Below, one piece after another: positions 51,901 through 62,376 of a DNA stretch of 64,000 nt. A program made the position numbers and the translations under genes. Positions within the stretch are counted from its first letter, which is position 1. Each line of letters begins with the position of its first letter. Below the pieces are notes generated by a model. That model searched no databases. It was not told where the DNA came from and saw nothing but the letters and a program-made list of their open reading frames with translations. Origin of the DNA: Microplitis mediator (Eukaryota; Arthropoda; Insecta; Hymenoptera; Braconidae); contig NC_079976.1 in assembly GCF_029852145.1 (NCBI RefSeq), positions 7,998,001 through 8,062,000 of the forward strand. Reading direction: 5' to 3'.

Positions 51901-53637
51901 AAATTGCTCCAAGTGTATAGCAGCTAAAAAAACGTCACTTAACTGCTATTTCCCACCAGACGATGCCAGATGATTGGGTCCAGGAACTTGAAAGATATTA
52001 GCATCAGCGATTCGCAACACTTTACACTAGCACTGAACACTCAACACTTAACGATACCACAGACACTTTACACAATTCAAATTACACAAACCCTGCACAT
52101 TTTAATTAAACAATTACTATGAGCAATAAATTTTATAAATAATTCTGCGAATTAACTGAATACTGTGTTTCAATTTAACCGTAAAGAAGAATCTGGACTA
52201 CAACTGCCATTGTCGATGATATTGACAGCCGCTATTGGACCGCTAGCTGGTACAGAGCAATCGATTTTGCGATTCGATTGCCTCCACTCTAGAAAAAATT
52301 TGAACGTCGAATACAGTGACGCGCAGTAGAGCCAACTTAGCGCGAAATTTCAAAATTGAAATTTAATCATTTTTTTTTTAAATTATTCGTGTCAATAATT
52401 ATATTAATTAAACTAAAATTAAAAAAAAAAAAACACGTATGACGTTTAAAATTATAAAAAATAAACCCGGCTTATAACGGGTAGTCGAGGACAAAACTAA
52501 ATATACGCTAGTGGAAAGATTGAAATTCTTTATAAAAGACCGTGAATTTTATATGATAGACGTTTTTATAAAAAGATTACGATGTATTCATATCAGAATA
52601 TTGTTTGTCAATATATTAAACAAAATATTTATTTAAATTTAGGCGGGATTAGGACGAACTGGGTCATTAATTTGTGCATATTTAATAAAACATTATAAAA
52701 TGACTGCCAAAGAAGCCATTGCCTGGGCACGAATCTGCCGCCCGGGTTCAGTGTTAGGCCATCAGCAAACATGGCTCGAAAATATGCAAAAGGAGCTGAT
52801 ATTCAGTGGGCAGAAGTATCGACTAAAGCACTACAATGATGTTGATAAAATTTTACACCATAGATATGGAATATATTCAATTTCTTTGAAGTTGGAGCGA
52901 AAAAATTACTGTAAATTATTGAAAGATTTGACTTTTAAACCTAACAGCTATTTAGGCAGTGTTACAATTCTACTCACATCTCTACTCAAGGGAAGAAGCT
53001 ACAACTTTACTCAGCTACAACTCTACTCAACAATTAATTGCTATTTTATCGATAGGCTAAAATACATGAGTAGAATTGTAGCTTAGTAAAGATATAACCG
53101 AGTAGAGTTAAACGTGGGTAAAAAAAACTGAGAGGAGGCTGAGTAAAGTTGTGAGTGAGTAGAGTTGTAGCTTCTTCGCTTGAGTAGAGATGTTATGAGT
53201 AGAATTGTAACACTGCCGCTATTTAATTATTTACTAATCTACAATTTATTTACAGTCGATCATAAAAATAATGACAATAATTTACTGTGTAAACGTAAAT
53301 TGTATAATATGCCTACAGAAAATAAACAGAAATTTTTTAATTTCTTTGGTACCAATGGATCTATTTGTGATTATTTATGTAAATTTTTAAATTGTAATTA
53401 AAAAAATTTCCAATTTTGTAATTATTAATTTGACATTTTGTTATAGGGAGAAAATTTGGCAGTTTATCTGAGGGAGAATCAACGTCGTCTGAAAAGCAAA
53501 ATGAAAATTCACTTAATTCTGCATCCAATGCACGGAAGTCAACGACAATTGGGAGTAATAATTATGAGATGAATGTAATTTCGGATAAAATAACTCAAGG
53601 AGATCGATTGAATAAAATAAAAATGGATAGAAATTAA
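48976..53637 (+). CDS. CDC14: CDC14-family dual-specificity protein phosphatase
   Basis: Proline-directed Ser/Thr phosphatase of the CDC14 family, which in animals acts on CDK sites and at centrosomes/cilia. Seven exons with matching phases: 48976-49271, 49341-49585, 50165-50426, 50520-50649, 52643-52910, 53256-53378, 53447-53637; total 1515 nt, 504 aa. The N-terminal core (about 45-185) has NFYNDFGPLNL and KANAAFLISSYA. The catalytic domain has NGDLNWIVPQKFLAFTGP and the signature HCKAGLGRTGS at 309-319, with Cys310 nucleophile, Arg316, and Asp283 in LPDGSVPS as general acid. The 27-residue Asp-Cys spacing equals that recalled for human CDC14B. ITQGDRLNKIK near the C-terminus matches a conserved CDC14 tail motif and confirms exon 7. 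The tail is short. Exons 5-6 junctions (T|GTAAAT donors, phase 1) are the least certain. Introns 2, 4 and 5 carry inverted-repeat elements. The gene converges on the SEFIR receptor. Confidence 0.95.
49738..50084. mobile_element. Hairpin element in CDC14 intron 2
   Basis: AAAACAAAGATCCAATTAAA at the left is inverted, with changes, at the right (ACTTGGATCTTTTTC). CATGAATGTGAATG and TAAATAGAGTAATTAATT also have inverted partners, so the block folds on itself around 49895. Target duplication is not resolved. Confidence 0.6.
50785..52490. mobile_element. Inverted-terminal element filling CDC14 intron 4
   Basis: CGACTACCCGTCATAAGCC at the left and GGCTTATAACGGGTAGTCG at the right are inverted with one mismatch. 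A CAGT immediately outside the left repeat resembles pogo/Tigger ends, but the right end lacks it. Most of the interior is a pair of about 675-bp direct repeats. No transposase frame is visible. Confidence 0.6.
50968..52415. repeat. Two ~675-bp direct repeats (50968-51643, 51744-52415)
   Basis: Both copies begin TTGAAnAAAATAAAAATCGTACGT and share ACACTTGAGTGTTT, CCTTGGTGGGGAAATAATA, the hairpin ACACTTGGAG...CTCCAAGTGTA, ACTGCCATTGTCGATGATA and GCGAAATTT near the end. By eye they are highly similar, with small indels and one larger insertion. The 100-bp spacer has a short partial echo, TTGCGCGGTAAATTTAA. Confidence 0.8.
52955..53217. mobile_element. hAT-type MITE in CDC14 intron 5
   Basis: GGCAGTGTTACAATTCTACT and its exact inverse (22 bp perfect) bound a 263-bp hairpin rich in GTAGAG/CTCTAC words. 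It is flanked by an 8-bp target duplication GCTATTTA (52947-52954 and 53218-53225), the hAT superfamily hallmark. It lies 44 bp after the inferred exon 5 donor and lengthens an intron that would otherwise be about 74 bp. The 52700-53086 frame is prolonged into it artificially. Confidence 0.85.
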
Positions 53638-53852
53638 TTTCATTATAAAAAATAAAAAAAAACTGTCATTAAAAAATAATTATCACCATAAAATTTAAAT
53701 GTTTACAATTAAAAAAATTTATGATTAATTATTTTTATTAATAACTTTATAAAAAAACTTAAATATTTAATATAAATATAAAATTAAGTATAAAAAAAAA
53801 CTTAATAAACTTTTTTTTTTTCAGTAAAAAAAATGAAAAAAAAACTTGATGG
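53638..53852. terminator. Convergent 3' ends of CDC14 and the receptor
   Basis: Only 215 bp separate the two stop codons. AATAAA occurs on the + strand at 53651 and 53804, and the reverse complement signal TTTATT occurs at 53734-53739 for the - strand gene. The 3' ends may overlap as sense-antisense pairs. Assignment of poly(A) sites is inference. Confidence 0.5.
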
Positions 53853-56800
53853 CTACAAGTCGTTTTTTATTTCAATCAATTTTTCTCGAAGTCGAGTTTC
53901 TTCTCTGATTATCTCATCATTGCTATTCTCAGATCTTTTCAAAGTTCTGAAATAAAATTTTTTTTTATTATTTTAAATTCAAAAATTTAAATAAAAACTT
54001 GAAAATTAAAATTAATGATAAATAATTTTAAACTTACAAATGCGAAAGTAATTGTTTGAGATGATAAGGAATAAGATAGCGAGCATGAGGTGATAAATCT
54101 GCAAAAGGATCTTGGGATGAATTTCCATTATTATATCCTTCTATCCTGTTAAAAACAAAAAAAAAATAACTGTAAAATCAACTGTTAATTATTCACATAA
54201 TAGTAGAGCGAGAGAGCCAGTAAATGAACTTTTAATTAGAAAATATTTGATCACATTTTTAAAATCAGTCAATAAAAACTAATATTTAATTTTCTTACCG
54301 TACGATAAAATGTTTGGTGTACTGTAGTTTGATATTGCGTTTGACACAATTAACAACAGCAGCAAGTGCTAAATCGCGAAAGTCACTAATAGAGTCAACA
54401 TTTAGCTGTCCATTATTATCTGAAAAATTATCTGATGAATTTTGTATGTTAATTAGAGACCTTGCACTTGGAGTGTCGATCCAAATTACGCGGTAGTTTT
54501 TTTCAAATAAATTATTAGCCCAATCATGAGCACCGACTTTAGCAACCGAGTCCCACTCGCTAGGTGCATACCAATCGTAAACCTGGAATATGTAATTTAT
54601 ATGAAGAATATTAGAGGTAAAATAGTATATAAGGTAAAAGACCTAGTACTCGATCACTTCATGTACTTGTATATTTATTTTAGACTGGGCCAAAAAAATC
54701 GACTATTTTCTTTTTTTAACGATACTGTGAAAATATTATTTGAGATGACAAAAAAAAAAAATTATTGAGAAAATTTAAGTCGTTAATATTAAAAGATCTA
54801 TCATAGCAATTTTCGATTTTTTTTTAATGAACGGGTTCTTGTCTCATAACTCTCAAACCATCGAGATAAACGAAATCGACTTGAATACATCTCTTGAAGA
54901 AAATTTGATGCTCTACAAAAAAGGTTTGATTGCAATTTTTCGTCAGATGAACCGTTTCTTTATAATCATGGTATGATTTTAAAATTTGCTTGTTCAACTT
55001 TGGAATTTTGTAATTCATGTGAAAATAAGTTTGTGGAAAAAGCCAATGAATATTCTTGAAGGAAATTGAATGCTCTACAAAAAATGTCTCTTAACAATTT
55101 TCGCTAAATTCACTCCTTCAAAAGTCATTCAAGGTTGAAGTTAAGGAAAACGACTTCAATAATCTTGAATAACTTTTGAAGGAGTGAATTTAGCGAAAAT
55201 TGTTAAGAGACTTTTTTGTAGAGCATTCAATTTCCTTCAAGAATATTCATTGGCTTTTTCCGCAAACTTATTTTAACATGAATCACAAAGTTCCAAAGTT
55301 GAATAATCAAACCATACCAATGTTCAAAGCATGATTATAAAGAAACGGTTCATCTGATGAAAAATTGCAATCAAACCTTTTTTGTAGAGCATCAAATTTT
55401 CTTCAAGAAATGTATCCAAGTCAATTTCGTTTATCTCGATGGTTTGAGAGTTATGAGACAAAAACCCGTTCATAAAAAAAAATCGAAAATTGGGACTCAA
55501 ATTTTCTCAATAATTTTTTTTTTGTCACTCTAAATAATATTTTCGAGTACTAAAAACAAAAAAAAAATAGTCGATTTTTTTGGCCCAGTCTAATATTTAT
55601 ATTTTGTAAAATTTAGTAAATATTGATATACAAATACATGAGTGATCGGGTATTGGGTTCTTACCTTACTGTAAAAAAACGATGTAAGTCAACGTCATTC
55701 TGGTGTAAGGGTCATCGGTGTTGAATTTAACTCCGAAAATGGTGTTAAAATTTTTTCCGGTGTTAAAAAAAAGTAATTTTATTTTTCAAGTATCAGGAGT
55801 CGAATTTTATTTTGAATATAAAAACAATTTTTTTGTTTCAAAAACTAATGATACGACAGATTTACTAACTTATGAATAAATCCAAAGAAAATTTGTCCAC
55901 AATTACATGTTTTCTGTTTGGTTGATCTTAAAGCACTTTTACTTACACCCTTATTCCCGATCGGAGTTAATTAATTCATTATTTACACGGTGTTAACACC
56001 CCTACACCGGTCTGAGTCTATTTTAACACCGTTTTTTTACGGTTTAATAAATAATAAAGAATAACTTACATGACAGTTACCGTAATATTCAACAATTTCT
56101 CTAAAAACAGCAATAAATTTCATAAAACTTTTCGATCCTCGTGCGTAAAAAATGACAATGGCTTTACAATTATCATTATCATCATCAGTATCAACCCCAT
56201 CAACTTCACAATTATTTTTAGATTTTAAACCATTAAGAGTTGCATTTAAATACGGATTTTGTTGATATTTACGAACGTATAGACGACAAACACACACAAC
56301 TGTACCGCTTATTATTAATATCAAAATAATAATACCCGCGGCTATTGGTAATAACAAACTAATATTTCCTGTAACTGTTTTATTTGCTAACAGCTCTCCG
56401 CTATACTCTACAGCTTGTCGTGATTTAGATACTCGCGTGCAATCTGTAAATTTGTTCAATTTTCATTACATTACTTTTGTAGAATTTAAATTTCATTATT
56501 ATTCTTATAAACTTTTATCATACGTGATATCCACGTGCAAGACGGACTGGATTCATCTTTAATCGGAGGCGGATTCCAAACTGTTTGTCTTATGCACCGA
56601 TCATCATTTAGTGTTATTAAGAAACAATAACTCTCGTTATATAAAACTGGAAGAACAAAAATACACTCAATGTCTTCTGTGTAGCTTCCATTTGAATCAT
56701 GAACCTTTTAATAAATATAATAAATAATATAATAATATAATATGTTTATTTATTAAAATATATCGCATTACTAATTACGAAAAAAAAAAAAAAAATTAGG

Positions 56801-58678
56801 GGTACATTTAAAAAATGTTACGAATAGAAATCATATATTTTTTTTAAATTAGTAATGTGATATTTTTTTATTATTAAAAAAAAAAAACTTACCATTGTAG
56901 AGCTACAATTTTTTATTGATAAACTAGATCCGTACTAGAAATAATTATTTAATTATTAATTTAATTATTAAATTTCACTATCGATAAAATAACTGAGGCC
57001 TGACATTGCAAAACGGGACTGATATATATTTATGCCATAATTATTTAAATGTATACAGCAAAATGTAAGAGTGAATTTGAAATGTTTTGATGAAATTTAA
57101 AACTTTGACTTTTTTTGTAAATCTGTTTCACGTTTATTTTTTAATGACTCTATGAATTTTATTATTATTTATAGTCGTATGCGTTAATATTCCCTACAAA
57201 ATTTCCCCAGAGAAAATATATCTCTTACACTAATCCCTGATTAAAACAAACGATTCAAAATAATTCAAAACGATTTAATTTAACTACTATATAGATATAC
57301 ATTCAACATTGAGTGAATCGTTTTGCTTAATCGGGGATAGTTGATCACACTATTGGTCTTAAATTAACTTGTTTTTCGACTGGCTGCTGACACTCAAAGT
57401 TTAAGTATCAATAGGTAATTATGAAAAATATTGTGTGGAACTCAGGATGAAACACGACTTCAGACTGCAGGTGATAGTCAAGTTCACCCTACTCTGAAAT
57501 CGTTTTATTTCATCCCTTGATCATTGATTTTTTCTTTTAATTTTCAAAATTTCTAAAAAAGTTTATCGTTGTGTCACGTTTTGAAGTTTAGAATAGTCAT
57601 CGCTTTTTCAACATTAGTTTCCCAAGTAGCACACTTGCCTTCGTGACATCTATAAGATTTCAATTTTTCTGCTACTTTTTGACTTATCAATAAAGCAGCA
57701 ATATGTTGACAAAACGATCAGAAATTTATGTCACCGAAAAATATCTACTTAAAAAACTCAACACAAGTGACGACAAAAAGTAAACTACAAATAGTCGTAA
57801 AATAAGTCATCTAAATGACTTTTTAATTGACATAAGACAGGAAAAACAACACAAATTTTTTCTGTCTCCGGAACCAACATTTGCATGTCGTAGTTATACC
57901 AAAAAAGGTGACTTTGAGACAAAAAAAAGTTTGTTTTATCCTTTTAAAAGAAATATTAAAGTTGACGCTGTGTGTTCCTTGGGTTAACACGGGTAATTAA
58001 TTTGATTGATTTGAATAATTTGAAATTTTGTCACTTAGATGCAGAAATGTCAAACCTCAATCATAAATATTAAATTTAAAAAAATAAAAATTATTTAAAA
58101 TAATCGACAGAAAAGATAATATTAGACATGCACATACTTATTATGCATACACATTCTAAATAAATCCTACAGTATAAAACATTTAATTTGAAACAAATCG
58201 CGTGCCAAAAGGTAAAAGGGCGCATTGCTACAGGTTAGTAGGGAATTATGCTAAAAGGGCGCAAAAAAAAATTTTTTTTTGCCTTTAGCTTTGAAATTTT
58301 TCGAAACGCAAAGATCTGCAAAAAAAAAAAATTTGGGCATCCTTGAGCTAAAAAGGCGTATCTCAAGACATACGCCCTTTTAGCTTTTGAAAAGTAGTGC
58401 CTAAAGCTAAAAGGGCGCATAAAAAAAAATTCAAGTTTTGATACAAAATACTGACAAATAGCTTCACAAGATAAGTTAGATGAAAAAAACAGTCTCCCAG
58501 ACTTTTTTTTTCAAAATTTATTAAAAATAAAATAATTGAAAGAAAAAAAAAAAGAAAATATCAAATTTTTAATTAAATAAAAATTTTCACAACGATTGTA
58601 AAAAATAAAAATTTACTGATTTTTTCTTTAATTATTGTTTTGGACTATTATGGATCCGCCATAAATCAGAATAATTTG

Positions 58679-58720
<42 letters not shown>

Positions 58721-61503
58721 CAGATATGGATAAGGAGGGTATGGGAGTCGTAACTAATTGAACCGGTTACATATTTCTGCAATTTTTTTTTTTTTTAATT
58801 TAGTATAAGATTATAACAATCATAACAACAAATATTAATACAATCACGCGTACATATTTTTAATTTTGATATGAAAAGAACGTATTAGTTAGAATACACC
58901 TTTTTGACTGCAGCATTTATTTTTTTTTTCATTTTTAGACTTCGGCTAAGCTTTTAATAAATTTTTCAGAAAAAAAATTTATACGCCCTTTTAGCTTTTA
59001 GTCACAAAATTTTCAAATTCCTAAAGCTAAAAGGGAGCATAATTAAAGACATACGCCCTTTTAGCTTTGGGAAAACAATGTTTGATTTTCAAGCATAGAA
59101 AATGTTTACTAATCAATTGGCGATGAAAAAAAAATTTATGCGCCTTTTTACCTTTTGGCACGCGAAATATTAAAAAAACAAATTTAAAATAATGAACTTT
59201 AGAAAAAAAAGAGTAAAAATTACCAAACTAATTTCCCAAGGATCAAGAGGTTTTTTACCATACTTAATACATGCCTCTTCTTTATTTTCATCTTCAAATG
59301 ACAGTGGAATTAATTGTAATATCAAACTTGAAGAGCCAGAAAGTATTGAAATGCTGAATGTAAATGTTACTAAATTCCTACTAAAAATAAATTACATTCT
59401 AATTTCTGATCCCAAATAAAATACAGCAGAAGCAACAAAAATAATTACAATAAATAATTCAAACAATTATTTAAAATTACGAGCTCGTTATTAATTTACA
59501 ATTAAACAGTTTAAAATCAAAACAGCCTTAACTAAACCACCTCAGTATGAGTTAAAGCATTCAAATTTATTTTTAAATATTTCTTTGCTAAGAAATTTAA
59601 TTCTGCAAAAAAAGCCGAGAGAAAATTAAATTAAATTGAAAAGAGATCATGCGAAGCAATTGAAATGAAAAATAATTTTTTTTTGTTTCATTGTTCAATA
59701 CCTATTGTGGTCATTATTATTGAGTGCTCTGTCATCATAATAACAATGAGATACAGGTTCCATAACTTCAGTACGCTGATAACTCGTCGTAATATATTTA
59801 TTTGAGTGTATCGCATAATTGTTATCATCAATTGTGTAACGCAAGGCATAACAACCTGAGTACACATGCTCGAAGTATAGAGAAATATTATCTTCCTAAA
59901 AAAAATAAAAATTGGAGAATAATAATAATTTATTTAGGAAATACAGTCGATCTCCATTAACTCGGACAGTTAGTCCACGGAGGGGAAATTTCTTACAATT
60001 TCCGAGTTAACGGAAGCCTTTTCTCCCTTAAAAAATAAACTATGACGCATGCACTCTTACATCTACATGAATAATGCATATATAAATATATAGAGTAGGG
60101 TGGTCGTTAAAAATTAAATTTTCTCAGGCGCCCCATAAAAAGCTTCTTTTTAGTGAAAAAATACGTGGGGAATTTATGGGAAAAAAATCGCGGGGAATCT
60201 AAAAAGTTTTTTAAAAATATCTTCATAAATACACATTTTTTTTTAAAAATGAACATGACCTTTTTCGTTCAGAATAGAATTTCCTACAAAATCGTTCCTT
60301 TGGTTTTTTCCTTTAATCTGCATTTTTCATGAGATATTAAAATAAAACGCGATTGTATCGAAAAATGAACTTTGATCGTCCTGAGACACGTGTTCTTTTT
60401 ACTTAAGAAGAAAAAACCAAAATCCCCACGTGTTTTTTTTTACTAAAAAAAAAGGTTTTTATAGGGCGTCTGAGAAAATTTAATATTTATCGACCACCCT
60501 AATATGTAGACACAATAATATATAGCATCGGGAAGGCAGCGTAGCTCGTAGTGGAGGTCAAGATTGAGGGGAAGTTTGAGATAATGGAGTTCGACTGTAA
60601 AGTTATTTTTGAAGGAATGATAAAAAAAATTTGGATAACGTTGATTCTGTAGGTCAACCCCAAAACTTTCCGCTGTTTTCAAGCTCAGAGAGATCGAAAC
60701 CAAAAACTTCCTTTTTTGAAAATTTTCAGTTTTTATAGCGGGAAATTTAAAAAAACTGTGGATTTAAAATATTAAAAATAAATTACACAATTTTACCTGA
60801 CATTGTTTGGTTGATTTGTCACTTTGTAATGAACTGTCATGATCGACTCCGATATTTGAATTATATGAACAGATTGTTTGATCGATTGAGTGTAACTCCG
60901 AATTAAAAATATTTGTAAATTCATGGTTGCGGCACTCACTGTCATTTTTAATTGTGTCGTTTACTAGTAGAGCGACTTTGTAAATGCAATTGACACTGGG
61001 TAACGTGATATTTACTTTCATTATTCCTAAAATTAGTAAACAAAATTTTTATTATTTTATAACTAATTAATTTATTACCGAAATTTCCGATCGGGGTTTT
61101 TAATCAGGGATTTTTAAATTCAATTAGTCTATTATTTTTTTTTTACTCAAGTTTTTTAAAGGATATATAAAATAATTAATTATAGTAAAATTACCTGTTG
61201 GTAATAAACCATTTTCTGATAATATCAGAGTATAATTTGCGTTGTCTAAAATATTATTAAGGCTGCATTCTTGATGGGCAATATGTGATCCTGGTGTTGT
61301 TTTATCTTTCTCGTCTTGATTACATGAATATTTATATTCATACTGAAAATAATAAGTGAAATATAAAAATTAATTAATCATTTGTCAGCATAAATTAGTA
61401 AAAATTTAATTATTATGTAAACACTTACATTGCAATTATTTAAAATTCCTTTAACATGGGAAATTAATATTAAAATAAAAAAAATATTTTCCAGCCCCTT
61501 CAT
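53853..61503 (-). CDS. SEFIR-domain type I receptor, IL-17-receptor-like
   Basis: Putative cytokine-type receptor. Eleven exons on the minus strand: 61503-61429, 61342-61195, 61026-60797, 59895-59702, 59380-59224, 56934-56893, 56704-56524, 56443-56070, 54582-54299, 54145-54038, 53946-53853. All phases agree, giving 1887 nt and 628 aa. Residues 1-19 form a signal peptide (NIFFILILISHVKG). About 20-365 is a Cys-containing ectodomain with N-glycosylation sequons. A membrane helix lies near 370-395 (LLLPIAAGIIILILIISG), followed by a basic stop-transfer and an acidic linker. The SEFIR domain spans about 436-600: box 1 KAIVIFYARGSKSFMKF, then CHVYDWYAPSEWDSVAKVGA, WANNLFEKNYRVIWID, and a C-terminal LSPHARYLIPYHLKQLL. 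By family knowledge SEFIR domains recruit Act1/CIKS-type adaptors, and C. elegans ILCR-1/2 are invertebrate examples. Orthology to a specific IL-17R class is not established. Small exon 6 (14 codons) is the least certain. Confidence 0.8.
54683..55590. mobile_element. Long palindromic element in receptor intron 8
   Basis: GACTGGGCCAAAAAAATCGA and its exact inverse, with TA on both sides (54681-54682, 55591-55592). The arms of about 450 bp are nearly identical in inverted orientation and meet near 55137. The architecture matches 5410-6427 and 25423-26431. It lies in the intron between the transmembrane/box-1 exon and the second SEFIR exon, so a long hairpin would form in the pre-mRNA if transcribed. 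Confidence 0.85.
55669..56042. mobile_element. GGTGTTAAAA-family MITE in receptor intron 8
   Basis: The left end is CTGTAAAAAAACGATG and the right end is the inverse of CCGTAAAAAAACGGTG. GGTGTTAAAA and CTCCGA boxes are arranged as in 11961-12907. The right end stops 27 bp from the exon 8 splice donor (exon edge 56070). Confidence 0.7.
58199..59164. mobile_element. CGCGTGCCAAAAGGTAAAA-ended element in receptor intron 5
   Basis: CGCGTGCCAAAAGGTAAAA and its inverse bound it, with AAAT on each outer side (58195-58198, 59165-59168) as a possible 4-bp duplication. Inside, AAAGCTAAAAGGGCGCAT-type words recur in both orientations near each end (about 58250, 58375, 58405, 58985, 59025, 59055). The centre includes a 39-A tract. 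No transposase. Confidence 0.7.
58679..58717. repeat. Poly(A) tract, 39 nt
   Basis: Uninterrupted A run in the middle of the intron 5 element. It could mark a retro-inserted fragment or simple slippage. Confidence 0.9.
59943..60040. repeat. Possible pogo/Tigger-like terminal fragment
   Basis: TACAGTCGATCTCCATTAAC starts with TA-CAGT. CTCGGACAGTTAG and TTCCGAGTTAACGG form a short inverted pair. Only one end is recognised, so this is tentative. Confidence 0.3.
60098..60499. mobile_element. GGGTGGTCG-ended MITE in receptor intron 3
   Basis: GGGTGGTCG...AATTTTCTCAGGCGCC at the left is inverted at the right (GGCGTCTGAGAAAATTTAAT, CGACCACCC), with TA at both flanks (60096-60097, 60500-60501). The arms are also complementary inside (ACGTGGGGATTTTGG-type words). 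It shares the GGGTG + TA signature with 5410 and 25423. Confidence 0.8.
60640..60755. repeat. Short copy of the 62840-63580 repeat
   Basis: GGTCAACCCCAAAACTTTCC and GCTGTTTTCAAGCTC match the left part of the repeat at 62840. They are joined directly to GATCGAAACCAAAAAC and TTTGAAAATTTTCAG, which match the right end near 63525-63550. It therefore looks like an internally deleted copy. Confidence 0.55.
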
Positions 61504-61963
61504 TTTTATCAACGATTTCTAATCACCACTTAAATTTTAATTAATTAATAATTAATTCACTGTACTTTTTCATTGCGCATTAACTTTTAATTATGGCGAT
61601 ACTTTCATATTAAAGTAAATATATATGTACTACATATTAGTTTAATTAATTTTTGATAAATTTTTTGATGTTTGTTTTCGAATAATGGAACATAACTCAA
61701 AATATATAAATTTTTTTATCTTTTAACATTTTTGTAACCTGACATATCAAGATCATCAGGTTCTTTCACTATCACAATTGACAGGATTTTTATCCCCATA
61801 TAATTCCGTAAATATTTTATTCAACATTACTAATAACAATAATAATAATAATAATAATTATAATAGTAACTATTTATGATAATGTGCATAAAATTGAAAT
61901 TAATATGCAAATGTAAACAGACGACAGAAAAAAAAAATAAGTTTTCTAATGTCAATAATAGAT
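61504..61963 (-). promoter_or_regulatory. Upstream region of the SEFIR receptor
   Basis: AT-rich DNA between the receptor start codon and the tandem 138-bp repeats. An (AAT)n-like stretch lies at 61840-61860. No convincing core promoter pair is seen. Confidence 0.3.
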
Positions 61964-62376
61964 GGCGGGAAATTTAAATTCTAAATTTGAAAGCGCGCGA
62001 AAGTTGATTATGTTCAAAATTTTTTAAAAACAAATTCTTACTGACAAGATTTTAGAAGATTCTGATAGAAAATACAAAAGGGATGTAAATATCAACAACA
62101 GGGCGGGAAATTAAAATTCAAAGTTTAAAAGCGTGCGAAAGTTGATAATGTTTAAAATTTTTTAAAAACAAATTCTTACTAACAAGATTTTAGAAGATTC
62201 TGATAGAAAATACAAAAATGACGTAAATATCAATAACAGGGCAGGAAATTTTAATCCTGTTTGAAAGCGCGTGAAAATTAAATATGTTATGAATTTTTTA
62301 AAAACAGATTCTTGCTGATAAGGTCTCATATAAATTCTGTTAGAAAATAATAAAATGACGTAAAATATATGTATAA
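61964..62376. repeat. Tandem triplication of a 138-bp unit
   Basis: Units start at 61964, 62102 and 62240, exactly 138 bp apart. Each begins GGCGGGAAATT (GGCAGGAAATT in the third) and contains GAAAGCGCGCGAAAG or a variant, then AATTCTTACTGACAAGATTTT and AGAAGATTCTGATAGAAAAT. The first two are very similar, the third more diverged. GGCGGGAAA reads TTTCCCGCC on the other strand, which fits the E2F consensus TTTSSCGC. Confidence 0.85.

Noticed and set aside
52911..53086. Extension of CDC14 exon 5 through the frame that ends in the hAT MITE
   Set aside because: The frame after 52910 matches no CDC14 sequence and enters the transposon. Splicing at T|GTAAAT keeps phase with two downstream exons, the second ending in the conserved ITQGDRLNKIK.
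53379..53401. Stop at 53399-53401 as the CDC14 terminus
   Set aside because: The GTAAAT donor at 53379 joins in phase to 53447, which encodes the conserved CDC14 tail motif.
58235..58420. 61-codon minus-strand frame in receptor intron 5
   Set aside because: It is composed of the repeated AAAGGGCGCA boxes of the intron element and is not joined to the receptor by good splice sites.
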